Assembly: GCA_041547565.1 (NCBI GenBank)
Contig: JBFEUI010000036.1
Location: 1 to 24,433 of the forward strand
DNA from: JBFEUI01 sp041547565
Lineage (GTDB): Bacteria; Pseudomonadota; Gammaproteobacteria; Thiohalomonadales; Thiohalomonadaceae
DNA length: 24,433 bases
Reading direction: 5' to 3'
The notes under the pieces are model-generated. The model saw nothing but the letters and a program-made list of their open reading frames with translations, did no database searches and was not told the DNA's origin. The position numbers were made by a program, and so were the translations under genes. Of this stretch, positions 14,389-22,147 are shown piece after piece. Numbering within the stretch: the first letter of the stretch is position 1; every line of letters begins with the position of its first letter.

Positions 14389-16650
14389 ATGCTGCCGATT
14401 TTAAGAAGCATCGTACAGGAGGTGAGTGCGGCCGGTTCAGTGGAACAGGCCCTGAACCTTATCGTCGTTCGCGTGAAGGAGACGATGGGCGTGGATGTCT
14501 GCTCCGCCTATCTGGTGGATAAGCAGGCGCAGCAGTTTGTGCTGATGGCGACCGATGGCCTGAATGCAGCGTCTGTCGGTCAAGTCAGGATGGGAATGAA
14601 CGAGGGACTGGTCAGCGTGGTGGCCGAGCGTGAAGAGCCGGTCAATATCTGTGCCCCGCATAATCACCCCCGTTTTCGCGAGTTCCCGGAAACCGGCGAG
14701 GAGCGCTACCACTCCTTCCTGGGCGTGCCCATCATCCACCATCGCCAGGTGCTGGGTGTACTGGTACTGCAGCAGCACTCGGAAAAGCCCTTCGATGAAG
14801 ATGTCGTGACCTTCCTGGTTACCATCGCCGCCCAGCTGGCCGGGGCCATCGCCCACGCCGATGCCAGCGGCGAGATCGAGGGGCTGCGCCCCAAACGTTC
14901 GGTCGCCGCCCCGCTGCTCGGCCTGCCGGGGGCACCCGGTGTGGCGATCGGTACCGCCGTGGTGATGCACCCCTACGCCGATATCGACAGCATTCCCGAC
15001 CGCCAGACGGACGATCCGAAGGGTGAATTGAAGCGTTTTCGCAAGGCGGTGGACGCGGTCAAGAAAGAGATTCGCGCCATGGCCGATCGCATCGGCGAAG
15101 ACCTGGGCAAGGGCGACAGTGCCCTGTTTGATGCCTACCTGCTGATGCTCGAGAGCGACAGCCTGATCGACACCACCGAGGAGCGCATCCGCCAGGGAAA
15201 CTGGGCGCCGGGTGCCTTGCGCGAGACGGTGCAGGAACACCTGCGCGTATTCGAGGCGATGGAGGATAACTATCTGCGGGAGCGCGCGGAGGATGTGCGG
15301 GATCTCGGCCGCCGCATTCTCGGCCACATGAACAATGAAAAACGGCAGAAGCCTGATTACCCCCGCGAGACGGTGCTGGTGGGCGAAGAGATCACCGCAT
15401 CGATGCTGATCGAGGTGCCGCCCAGGCGGCTTGCCGGTGTCATCTCGGCGCGCGGCTCGCGCACCTCCCACGTGGCGATACTTGCCCGGGCCCTGGGTGT
15501 GCCGGCCGTGATGGGTGTGGACGAGTTGCCGGTGGGCCGTGTCGACGGTCGACGTGTCATCGCCGACGGTTACAGCGGACGGGTGTACGTCAATCCGAAT
15601 CAGACGGTTCGCCGTGAATTCCGCCGCCTGCAGCAGGAAGAGAAGGCGATGTCGGAGAAGCTGCGCTCGCTCGGCACGCTGCCGGCCAAGACCAAGGACG
15701 GCGCCCGCATCCATCTCTATGCCAATACCGGTCTGGTCTCCGACCTCAAGCCCTCCATGAAAAGCGGCGCGGAAGGGGTGGGGCTGTACCGAACCGAGTT
15801 TCCCTTCATGATACGCGAGCGCTTTCCCGGTGAGGAGGAGCAGCGCCAGGTCTATCGCGAGGTGCTGGAGTCGTTCCACCCGCAACCGGTGATCATGCGC
15901 ACGCTGGATGTGGGCGGCGACAAGGCGCTGCCCTATTTCCCCATCCAGGAGGACAACCCCTTTCTCGGCTGGCGCGGGATACGTATCACCCTGGATCATC
16001 CGGAAATCTTTCTGGTGCAGCTGCGAGCGATGATGAAGGCCAATGCCGGCCTCAACAATCTGCAACTGCTGCTGCCGATGGTCAGTGATGTCCGCGAGGT
16101 GGATCAGGCCCTGGCCCTTATCCATCGAGCCCATGATGAACTGCTGGAAGAAGGGGAGGATGTAAAGCTGCCGAAGATCGGGGTGATGATCGAGGTGCCT
16201 TCCGCCATCTACCAGGCGGATGAACTGGCACGGCGGGTAGACTTTTTCTCTGTCGGCTCCAATGACCTGACCCAGTATCTGCTGGCCGTGGACCGCAACA
16301 ATCCGCGCGTGGCGGAACTCTACGATTCACTGCACCCGGCCGTGCTGCGTGCCCTGAAACAGCTGGTGGAGGCGGCGCGCCAGCATAAACGGCCGGTGAG
16401 CGTCTGCGGCGAGATGGCCGGCGATCCGGCGGCGGCCCTGCTGTTGCTGGGTATGGGTATCAGCTCGCTAAGCATGAGCGCCTCCAGCCTGCTGGGGATC
16501 AAGTGGCTTGTTCGCAGTTTCAGCCGCCGCCGCGCCAAGGCGGCGCTGGAGCGTGCATTGAAAATGGAAAATGCCGGTGAGGTGCGCAACCACCTGAATC
16601 TGCTGCTGGAGAAGTCGGGACTGGGCGGCCTGGTACGCGCAGGCAAGTAG
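14389..16650 (+). CDS. ptsP: PtsP, enzyme I of the nitrogen phosphotransferase system
   Basis: The protein is 753 residues, close to E. coli PtsP (748). An N-terminal GAF domain (about 1-165) is followed by the PEP-utilising N-terminal helical domain (about 175-300). The swivelling domain carries phosphoryl-accepting H361 in 'GSRTSHVAILARA'. The TIM-barrel PEP-binding domain includes 'GVGLYRTEFPFM', 'RTLDVGGDKALPYF' and catalytic-region C673 in 'SVCGEMAGDP'. It takes phosphate from PEP and passes it to NPr and then PtsN, linking nitrogen and carbon status to potassium transport and stress control; the GAF domain senses glutamine in E. coli. The ptsO and ptsN genes are not in the window. It follows rppH by 76 nt and ends at a strong terminator. 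Confidence 0.96.
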   Translation: MLPILRSIVQEVSAAGSVEQALNLIVVRVKETMGVDVCSAYLVDKQAQQFVLMATDGLNAASVGQVRMGMNEGLVSVVAEREEPVNICAPHNHPRFREFPETGEERYHSFLGVPIIHHRQVLGVLVLQQHSEKPFDEDVVTFLVTIAAQLAGAIAHADASGEIEGLRPKRSVAAPLLGLPGAPGVAIGTAVVMHPYADIDSIPDRQTDDPKGELKRFRKAVDAVKKEIRAMADRIGEDLGKGDSALFDAYLLMLESDSLIDTTEERIRQGNWAPGALRETVQEHLRVFEAMEDNYLRERAEDVRDLGRRILGHMNNEKRQKPDYPRETVLVGEEITASMLIEVPPRRLAGVISARGSRTSHVAILARALGVPAVMGVDELPVGRVDGRRVIADGYSGRVYVNPNQTVRREFRRLQQEEKAMSEKLRSLGTLPAKTKDGARIHLYANTGLVSDLKPSMKSGAEGVGLYRTEFPFMIRERFPGEEEQRQVYREVLESFHPQPVIMRTLDVGGDKALPYFPIQEDNPFLGWRGIRITLDHPEIFLVQLRAMMKANAGLNNLQLLLPMVSDVREVDQALALIHRAHDELLEEGEDVKLPKIGVMIEVPSAIYQADELARRVDFFSVGSNDLTQYLLAVDRNNPRVAELYDSLHPAVLRALKQLVEAARQHKRPVSVCGEMAGDPAAALLLLGMGISSLSMSASSLLGIKWLVRSFSRRRAKAALERALKMENAGEVRNHLNLLLEKSGLGGLVRAGK

Positions 16651-16676
16651 CGACAGGTGATTGATGGTGTGAATCG

Positions 16677-16714
16677 AGAGCGGCCATACCCGTTGCGGAT
16701 ATGGCCGCTCTTTT
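16677..16714 (+). terminator. Rho-independent terminator after ptsP
   Basis: A 12-bp GC-rich perfect stem (16677-16688 with 16700-16711) with a loop that can itself pair CCG/CGG is followed by TTTTG on the plus strand. It lies 27 nt past the ptsP stop. Confidence 0.88.
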
Positions 16715-16744
16715 GTCACGACACTGTGGTGTCGGTGCGACGCG

Positions 16745-17044
16745 TTACTGCTTGTTGGAAATAAACTTTACCTTTACCAATGCCTGCGGATAGTTGTTGT
16801 CGGCAGCCTTCTGGTACCACTGCCTTGCCGAGGTCAAATCCACCTCGGTACCGATGCCGTCTTCATACATCCCGGCAAGTTTGAACTGGGCCTCTGCATT
16901 TCCCGACTCGGCCAGGCTCTTCTGAAACAGAAAGGCGCTCCGGGAAAGCTCGTTGGCCCAGGCGGGTGTGCCTGAAAGCAGGCCAAACAGCAGTGCGCCC
17001 ACGGTCATTACCCTGAAATGCTTGTCGCTATTTTTGTTTTCCAT
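16745..17044 (-). CDS. Small periplasmic Sel1-repeat protein
   Basis: The protein is 99 residues. A signal peptide ends with 'SGTPAWA' (residue 30). The mature part holds one clear Sel1-like repeat (about 49-84: 'AEAQFKLAGMYEDGIGTEVD' then 'SARQWYQKAADN') and the start of a further helix. Sel1 repeats are alpha-hairpin scaffolds for protein contacts. The ATG at 17044 is supported by GGGAGG five to ten nt upstream; the frame also runs to 17137, but that extension would place 31 residues before a clear signal peptide. It is not obviously in an operon with either neighbour. Function is unknown. Confidence 0.75.
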   Translation of the reverse strand: MENKNSDKHFRVMTVGALLFGLLSGTPAWANELSRSAFLFQKSLAESGNAEAQFKLAGMYEDGIGTEVDLTSARQWYQKAADNNYPQALVKVKFISNKQ

Positions 17045-17255
17045 GTCATCCTCCCAGATTGACGCGTTATCACCCATCCCGTGAAACGGGGAGGGAAAAT
17101 TCAGCTGACCTCCTGTCACCGTTTCCGTGGTGTTCAACAGGTCTAGTCACTGTCGCGCCATTTATAAAGCGCCGTTGTCAAAAAAATATGAACGCGATGC
17201 CGTTTTGTGAGGCAAGTTCACTTTTTGATGCTGAATTTACATTCTGGTGACAGTT

Positions 17256-17334
17256 GGCAGGCCACGCTGCCTGCCGCCAAGGCGGCTGTTATGAATGGTG
17301 GTTACCCAGCGGGAGTTACCCCTAGCGGGGTAAC
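17256..17334. other. Cluster of short hairpins downstream of the EAL-HDOD gene
   Basis: GGCAGGC/GCCTGCC (17256-17262 with 17269-17275) overlaps GCCGCC/GGCGGC (17273-17278 with 17281-17286), so only one can form at a time. A third perfect 8-bp hairpin GTTACCCC/GGGGTAAC (17315-17322 with 17327-17334) sits 5 nt past the stop of the minus-strand gene and may stop or stabilise its mRNA, though no U-run follows. The rest of the 294-bp stretch before the Sel1 gene shows no gene. Confidence 0.5.
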
Positions 17335-17338
17335 ACGG

Positions 17339-18553
17339 CTAGCTGTCCGTGGTGCCCAGCGCGTTGATATTTTCATCGGCCCACTGAATCGCCGCGAGAT
17401 AGGCGGCGCGATAGGCTTCGATGTCGATTGACAGTTTTTTGAGCCGCTCCCACTCCGAGTGTTCATAGAGCACCACGCCCTGGAGTATTTCACCCAGCCT
17501 GCCTTCAGCGTCGAGCAGGGCCATCTTGATGGTTGTGGAGAGAGGGATATGATCCAGCAGGTCTTCCATCGGCTTGTCCAGCAATGCATCAAGGTTGGAT
17601 AACAGTCCGACGGTGAAATACTGTTCCTTGTTCTCAAGGGCGTATTTCCCGGCCAGTAACTCGGCCATGCGCGCACGGGTGAGGGACGAGACCAGCAGCT
17701 CTTTCGGCTTCTCGTTGTTCAGGCGTGACATCATCAACATGCTGGCCCAGTTGCGGATATTGTTCACCCCGAGTAACACGATGGCCTGATGTATCGAGTC
17801 GATCTCGCGCCGCAGGGCGAAGGTGGCGCAGTTGATGTAGCGCAGCAGCCGGTAGGAGAGTGTCGCGTCCTGCAGGATCAGCTTCTCGATCTCTGAAAAA
17901 TCTGTGTCCGCCTGCAGCTTGGTAAGCAGGTTAAGGAGCACCAGGCGGTTGTTTGGCAGCGGGCGGTCCTTGATGACGTGGGGCCGGCTGAAATAAAAGC
18001 CCTGGTAACAATCAAAACCGAGTTGCTTGCACAGGGAAAACTGCTCCGGTGTTTCCACCTTTTCCGCGATCAGTTTGACATCATAGCGACGCAATCGGGT
18101 TATCAGTTCGCGCAGCGCCTGTTCATCATGCTGCAGCACATCAAGCTTGACGAAGTCGGCCCGTTCCAGCAGGGGCGAGAGTTCCGGCTTGTAGACAAAG
18201 TCATCAAGGGCAATCAGGTAACCGGCCTTGCGGAAGTGGTCGATGCGCTCCAGCACCCTCTGCTCAGGCAGGACATCTTCGAGCAGTTCCATCACCACCT
18301 GCTCGCGGGTCACCGGCAGGGGATTGTCCTCAAGGAAGAAGCTGTGGGGAAGATTGAGGAAGGCGGGATGGCTGCCGACGATATTCTCCAGGCCGATATC
18401 CATGAATGTGTTGAAAATGACCTGGGCGGTGGCCTTCCGGCCATCGGAGAAATCGGCGGCATTCCGATCACCGTCGCGAAACAGCAATTCATAGCCGATC
18501 AGCTCCTGGTTACGGTCCAGGATGGGTTGACGACCAACGAATATATCTTCCAT
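17339..18553 (-). CDS. EAL-HDOD signalling protein (YuxH/CdgJ-like)
   Basis: The protein is 404 residues. The N-terminal EAL domain (about 1-200) keeps ExLxR (E22-R26), N67, E89, D117-D118, K136, E164 and Q184, residues that bind metal and c-di-GMP. The loop after the double aspartate reads DDFVYK instead of the usual DDFGxG, a change seen in inactive members. The C-terminal HDOD domain (about 200-395) includes 'LILQDATLSYRLLRYINCATF' and 'IHQAIVLLGVNNIRNWASMLMM'. Family members bind or sense c-di-GMP, or act as scaffolds in motility and surface attachment control. It diverges from nothing near; the dam gene lies 61 nt upstream on the same strand, so it may be transcribed with argA-dam. Confidence 0.9.
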   Translation of the reverse strand: MEDIFVGRQPILDRNQELIGYELLFRDGDRNAADFSDGRKATAQVIFNTFMDIGLENIVGSHPAFLNLPHSFFLEDNPLPVTREQVVMELLEDVLPEQRVLERIDHFRKAGYLIALDDFVYKPELSPLLERADFVKLDVLQHDEQALRELITRLRRYDVKLIAEKVETPEQFSLCKQLGFDCYQGFYFSRPHVIKDRPLPNNRLVLLNLLTKLQADTDFSEIEKLILQDATLSYRLLRYINCATFALRREIDSIHQAIVLLGVNNIRNWASMLMMSRLNNEKPKELLVSSLTRARMAELLAGKYALENKEQYFTVGLLSNLDALLDKPMEDLLDHIPLSTTIKMALLDAEGRLGEILQGVVLYEHSEWERLKKLSIDIEAYRAAYLAAIQWADENINALGTTDS

Positions 18554-18614
18554 TGTGTTTTTCTGCCGTCTCCTGTTTCAGGACAACACGCCCCGTTGCT
18601 GTTATTGTCCGCCG

Positions 18615-19454
18615 CTAGCTAAACAGCGCCAATACCTCACCGGCCTTGCTGCGGCCGTGGCCGTTGCAGCTAATATAACGTTGCACGCGGAAATAGTCGC
18701 GTTCGGCATCCCGGTAGATGGTCTCGGTAAACGCCGTCCTGTGGTTGGAGATCAGTACCGGTATCCCGCGCCGGGCACTGCTTTGTGCCAGTTCCGCCAA
18801 CTTGTGCTGCAGGTGCAGTTCGAAACCGCCGGCGCTGTAATGGGTGAAATTGGCCGAGCTGCTCAGGGGAACATAGGGCGGATCGCAGTAGACCACATCA
18901 CCCGGGCGTGCAGCCTTGAGCGTTTGTTCAAACGGTTGATGCCTGAATTGGGCGCGCTGGGCCTTGTGGTGAAAGGCGAGCATCTCAGCCGCGGGAAAGT
19001 AGGGGTGCTTGTAACGGCCAAAGGGCACGTTATATCCGCCCTTTTTGTTGTAGCGGCACAGTCCGTTATAACCGTGACGGTTCATGTAGACAAACAGTGC
19101 CGCCCTGCGGTTTGTATCCGTCGTGTGGTTGAACTCGTCGCGCAGCTGGTAGTAGCGCTCGGGGGTGTTGTTCTCCACCGTGAACAGCTGCCGGGTGTAG
19201 TCGATGAAGCCATCGCCCTCGCGCTTGAGAATATCGTACAGGTCAATCAGGTCGCGGTTGCTGTCCGACAGCAGGTAGCGTTCGTAGTCGGTATTCAGAA
19301 ACAGCGCGCCCGAACCGGCAAACGGTTCAATCAAGCGCCGGCCCGCGGGCAGGCGGCGTTTGATGCGCTCGACGATGCGGTACTTGTTACCGGCCCATTT
19401 CAGGAAAGGGCGGATGGGTACGTGTTCGGTTTTCGCTGGCTTGCGGCGCGGCAT
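18615..19454 (-). CDS. dam: Dam-type adenine-N6 DNA methyltransferase
   Basis: The protein is 279 residues, the usual Dam length. Motif X 'RPFLKWAGNK' (the common form has AGGK), motif I 'LIEPFAGSGALFLN', the recognition segment 'NRHGYNGLCRYNKKGGYNVPFG' and motif IV 'DPPY' (191-194) are in the order of the alpha group of Dam enzymes. The expected product is N6-methyladenine in GATC, used for mismatch-repair strand choice, replication timing and gene switching. It begins inside the argA stop codon (1-nt overlap TGATG), so translation is coupled. No restriction enzyme gene is nearby, which agrees with an orphan housekeeping enzyme. Confidence 0.95.
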   Translation of the reverse strand: MPRRKPAKTEHVPIRPFLKWAGNKYRIVERIKRRLPAGRRLIEPFAGSGALFLNTDYERYLLSDSNRDLIDLYDILKREGDGFIDYTRQLFTVENNTPERYYQLRDEFNHTTDTNRRAALFVYMNRHGYNGLCRYNKKGGYNVPFGRYKHPYFPAAEMLAFHHKAQRAQFRHQPFEQTLKAARPGDVVYCDPPYVPLSSSANFTHYSAGGFELHLQHKLAELAQSSARRGIPVLISNHRTAFTETIYRDAERDYFRVQRYISCNGHGRSKAGEVLALFS

Positions 19455-20773
19455 CAGATCCCTTTAAAGAACACCTTGGAGTTGCGCTGATAGTTGTACA
19501 GGGACTGGCGCTTGATCGGCAGTGCCTTCATCGTATCGGCCTCAAAGCCCCGCTCCTGGAACCAGTGTGCGGTGCGGGTCGTCAGTACAAACAGCCGCTT
19601 GATACCCATGCCTCTGGCCAGGCGTTCCAGATAGCCGAGCAGGGCCTCACCGCGCCCCTCGTCACGGTAGCCGTTGTGTACTGCCAGGCAGGCCAGTTCC
19701 CCCATCGCCTCATCGGTGAAGGGGTAGAGTGCGGCGCAGGCGATGATGGTGCCGTCACGTTCCACCACGGTGAAATGGTCGATCTCCATCTCCAGCAGCT
19801 CCCGGGAACGGCGCACCAGCACGCCCTCGCTCTCCAGCGGTTCGATCAGCTCGAGAATGCCGCCGACATCGTCGATGGTGGCCTGGCGCATGTCCTCGTA
19901 GGCATCGCCGGTGATCAGGGTGCCGATACCGTCACGGGTAAACAGTTCCAGCAGCAGCGAACCGTCCACATGGCGGTCGATCAGGTGGGCGCGAGGGACG
20001 CCGCTGCGGCAGGCGTAGACGCCGCTGAACAGGCACTTCATCAGCGCCTCCGGCAGCTGCTCCGTGTCGGCCAGCTGTTGCTCCGCAGCGCCCAGGTCCA
20101 GCTCGCGTATCAACTGGCCGTCCTGTTCCAGTCCCGCCCCGTCGACCAGGTAGATCAGCTTGTCGGCGTGCAGCTCGATGGCCGCGGCCGTGGCCACATC
20201 CTCGGCACTGAGGTTAAACACCTCGCCGGTGGGCGAATAACCGATGGGGGAGAGCAGCACCAGGGCGTCTGCATCGAGCTGACGGGCGATGGCCTCGCCG
20301 TCGATACGGCGTACCTCGCCGGTATGCAGGTAGTCGACACCGTCGCGCACACCGAGCGGCTGTGCCGTGACGTAGTTGCCGGAGGCCACGCGGATACAGG
20401 CACCGGCCATGGGCGAGTTGGCCAGTCCCATTGACAGCAGTGCCTCGATCTCGACCCGTACGGCTCCCGCCGCCTCCTTGACGCAGGCCAGAGCCTGTTC
20501 GTCGGTGATGCGCAGACCGTTCACGTAGTGCATCTCGACACCACGTTCATTCAGGCGCTGTTCGATCTGCGGGCGGGCGCCATGGACCAGCACCAGACGT
20601 ACGCCCAGGCTGTTGAGCAGGGCGATGTCGTGGACCAGGTTGGCAAACTGCTCCTCGGCGATCACCTCACCGCCGAAGGCGATGACAAACGTCTTGCCGC
20701 GAAAGGCGTTGATGTAGGGTGATGAGCCGCGGAACCAGCGCACAAAGGTCTGCGGGTCGTTAATCGTGTCCAT
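19454..20773 (-). CDS. argA: N-acetylglutamate synthase ArgA
   Basis: The protein is 439 residues, as in E. coli. The N-terminal amino-acid-kinase-fold domain (about 1-285: 'FVIAFGGEVIAEEQF', 'LVLVHGARPQIEQRL', 'PIGYSPTGEVFNL') is regulatory. The C-terminal GNAT domain (about 295-439) has the acetyl-CoA loop 'YRDEGRGEALL' and ends 'YNYQRNSKVFFKGI'. It makes N-acetylglutamate from acetyl-CoA and glutamate, the first step to arginine, and is normally inhibited by arginine. No good ribosome site precedes the ATG at 20773. Two adjoining GATC sites lie 12-19 nt upstream. The dam gene follows with a 1-nt overlap, and argE is 97 nt upstream. Confidence 0.97.
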   Translation of the reverse strand: MDTINDPQTFVRWFRGSSPYINAFRGKTFVIAFGGEVIAEEQFANLVHDIALLNSLGVRLVLVHGARPQIEQRLNERGVEMHYVNGLRITDEQALACVKEAAGAVRVEIEALLSMGLANSPMAGACIRVASGNYVTAQPLGVRDGVDYLHTGEVRRIDGEAIARQLDADALVLLSPIGYSPTGEVFNLSAEDVATAAAIELHADKLIYLVDGAGLEQDGQLIRELDLGAAEQQLADTEQLPEALMKCLFSGVYACRSGVPRAHLIDRHVDGSLLLELFTRDGIGTLITGDAYEDMRQATIDDVGGILELIEPLESEGVLVRRSRELLEMEIDHFTVVERDGTIIACAALYPFTDEAMGELACLAVHNGYRDEGRGEALLGYLERLARGMGIKRLFVLTTRTAHWFQERGFEADTMKALPIKRQSLYNYQRNSKVFFKGI

Positions 20774-20784
20774 GGCTGCGTATC

Positions 20785-20792
20785 GATCGATC
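20785..20792. promoter_or_regulatory. Two abutting GATC sites just upstream of argA-dam
   Basis: GATCGATC lies 12-19 nt before the argA start, in the leader or start region of the transcript that encodes Dam. Methylation of the two sites could affect expression; this is only a positional observation. Confidence 0.3.
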
Positions 20793-20870
20793 CTGTTGTC
20801 GTTATTCGGCTATTGTCCGGTTTGTCTTGATGACTGTAAACACTCGTGAAGTAAATTCCCAGTCGCACCG

Positions 20871-22028
20871 TTACGCGCTCATGCAGAAGCGCTGTATCAG
20901 CTGCTGCAGCAGGGCGACGGTCGGCTGCAGCGTATCGAGGGCGATGAATTCGTCGGGCTGGTGGGCCTGGGCGATATCGCCCGGTCCCAGGATGACGGTT
21001 TCCATGCCCATTTCGCTGAGAAACGGCCCTTCGGTGCCGAATGAAACGGCCTCCGCGCCGTGTCCGGTCAGCCTTTCCGCCGCCTGCACGATAGCCGAGT
21101 CGCGCGCGGTTTCCATGCCGTTGATGCCGCTGAACAGGGGGCGGATGTTCAGCCCCAGTCCGGTGGCGGCGATTTTGTGCTCGATGCGCCGCCACAGTTC
21201 ATTGCGCAGCTGTTCCATGTCCATGCCCGGCAGCGGGCGCAGGTCGATGTGCAGTTCGCAGTCGCCGCAGATCCGGTTGGGGTTGTCACCGCCGTGGATG
21301 TGGCCGAGATTGAGTGTGGGGAAGGGGACCTTGAAGGCCTCGTTGCGGTATTCGCGCTGCAACTCATCGCGCCAGGCGATGATCTCACCGATGGCATGGT
21401 GCATCCCCTCCAGTGCGTTGTTGCCCAGCGACGGGTCGCTGGAGTGGCCGGCGCGGCCCTGCAGGTGGATCGCCTCCATCAGGATGCCCTTGTGGGCATT
21501 GACCGGCCGGAGGCCGGTGGGCTCGCCGATCACCGCATAACGGGCCTTGGGCCGGCCCAGCTCGACCAGCGCCCTGGCGCCGTCCATGCTGCTCTCCTCG
21601 TCGGCGGTGGCGAGGATGATCAGCGGCTGTTGCAGTTGTGCCGCATCAAAGGCGCGTGCCGCCTCGATGGCCAGGGCAAAAAAGCCCTTCATGTCCGAGG
21701 TGCCGAGGCCGTGCAGCCGACCGTCCTTTTCGGTCAGGCGAAACGGATCGAACTGCCAGCGGTGCTCGTCGTAGGGGACGGTATCGGTATGGCCGGCCAG
21801 TACCAGCCCGCCAGGCCCGCTGCCGAGGGTGGCGATGAGGTTGGCCTTGTTCGGCTGTGCGGCAAGCGGCAGCACCTCCACGCTGAACCCCTCGTGCTGC
21901 AGCCAGTCGGCCAGCAGTTCGATAACCGGCATGTTGCTGGAGTCGAACTCGGGACTGACGCTGCTCACCGAGGGGGCGGCGATAAGTTCGCTCAGCATGG
22001 TCATTAACGAGGGGTGGCGTGTACTCAT
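20871..22028 (-). CDS. argE: Acetylornithine deacetylase ArgE (M20 family)
   Basis: The protein is 385 residues. Metal ligands of the M20 peptidase fold are visible: H80 and D82 in 'LAGHTDTVPYD', D112 in 'GTSDMKG', E144-E145 in 'TADEESS', then 'GEPTGLRPVNAHKG'. It removes the acetyl group from N-acetylornithine, the step in the linear arginine pathway that matches an ArgA-dependent start. The lid domain covers about 180-290. It is upstream of argA on the same strand with a 97-nt gap, so the two could share a transcript. It diverges from the GNAT-C39 gene, with an AT-rich 17-bp inverted repeat between them. Confidence 0.95.
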   Translation of the reverse strand: MSTRHPSLMTMLSELIAAPSVSSVSPEFDSSNMPVIELLADWLQHEGFSVEVLPLAAQPNKANLIATLGSGPGGLVLAGHTDTVPYDEHRWQFDPFRLTEKDGRLHGLGTSDMKGFFALAIEAARAFDAAQLQQPLIILATADEESSMDGARALVELGRPKARYAVIGEPTGLRPVNAHKGILMEAIHLQGRAGHSSDPSLGNNALEGMHHAIGEIIAWRDELQREYRNEAFKVPFPTLNLGHIHGGDNPNRICGDCELHIDLRPLPGMDMEQLRNELWRRIEHKIAATGLGLNIRPLFSGINGMETARDSAIVQAAERLTGHGAEAVSFGTEGPFLSEMGMETVILGPGDIAQAHQPDEFIALDTLQPTVALLQQLIQRFCMSA

Positions 22029-22057
22029 GGGGTGTCCCGACCTGTTTGGCGAATAGC

Positions 22058-22074
22058 ATAAATATTTAATTTAT
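22058..22074. promoter_or_regulatory. AT-rich inverted repeat between argE and the divergent GNAT-C39 gene
   Basis: ATAAAT and ATTTAT face each other across a 5-bp AT spacer in a region otherwise GC-rich. Size and AT content recall an ARG box, but the TGAAT/ATTCA core of ArgR sites is missing. It could equally be an AT-rich promoter element. Confidence 0.3.
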
Positions 22075-22147
22075 CCTCTGGCGCGAACCCAGGCAACGCA
22101 TTACATTCTAACCAGCGACAGATGTCGCCTTTTTGGAGTGTCCCCGC

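Noticed and set aside
14437..16134. A 565-residue open frame on the minus strand inside ptsP
   Set aside because: It is a shadow of the ptsP coding strand in GC-rich sequence; PtsP has all family motifs, and the shadow shows no domain.
17150..17190. A promoter before the Sel1 gene (TTGACA and TATAAA on the minus strand)
   Set aside because: The two hexamers are only 9 nt apart, too close for a sigma-70 promoter.
19565..20434. A 289-residue plus-strand frame within argA
   Set aside because: It lies fully inside argA and has no recognisable motif or ribosome site.
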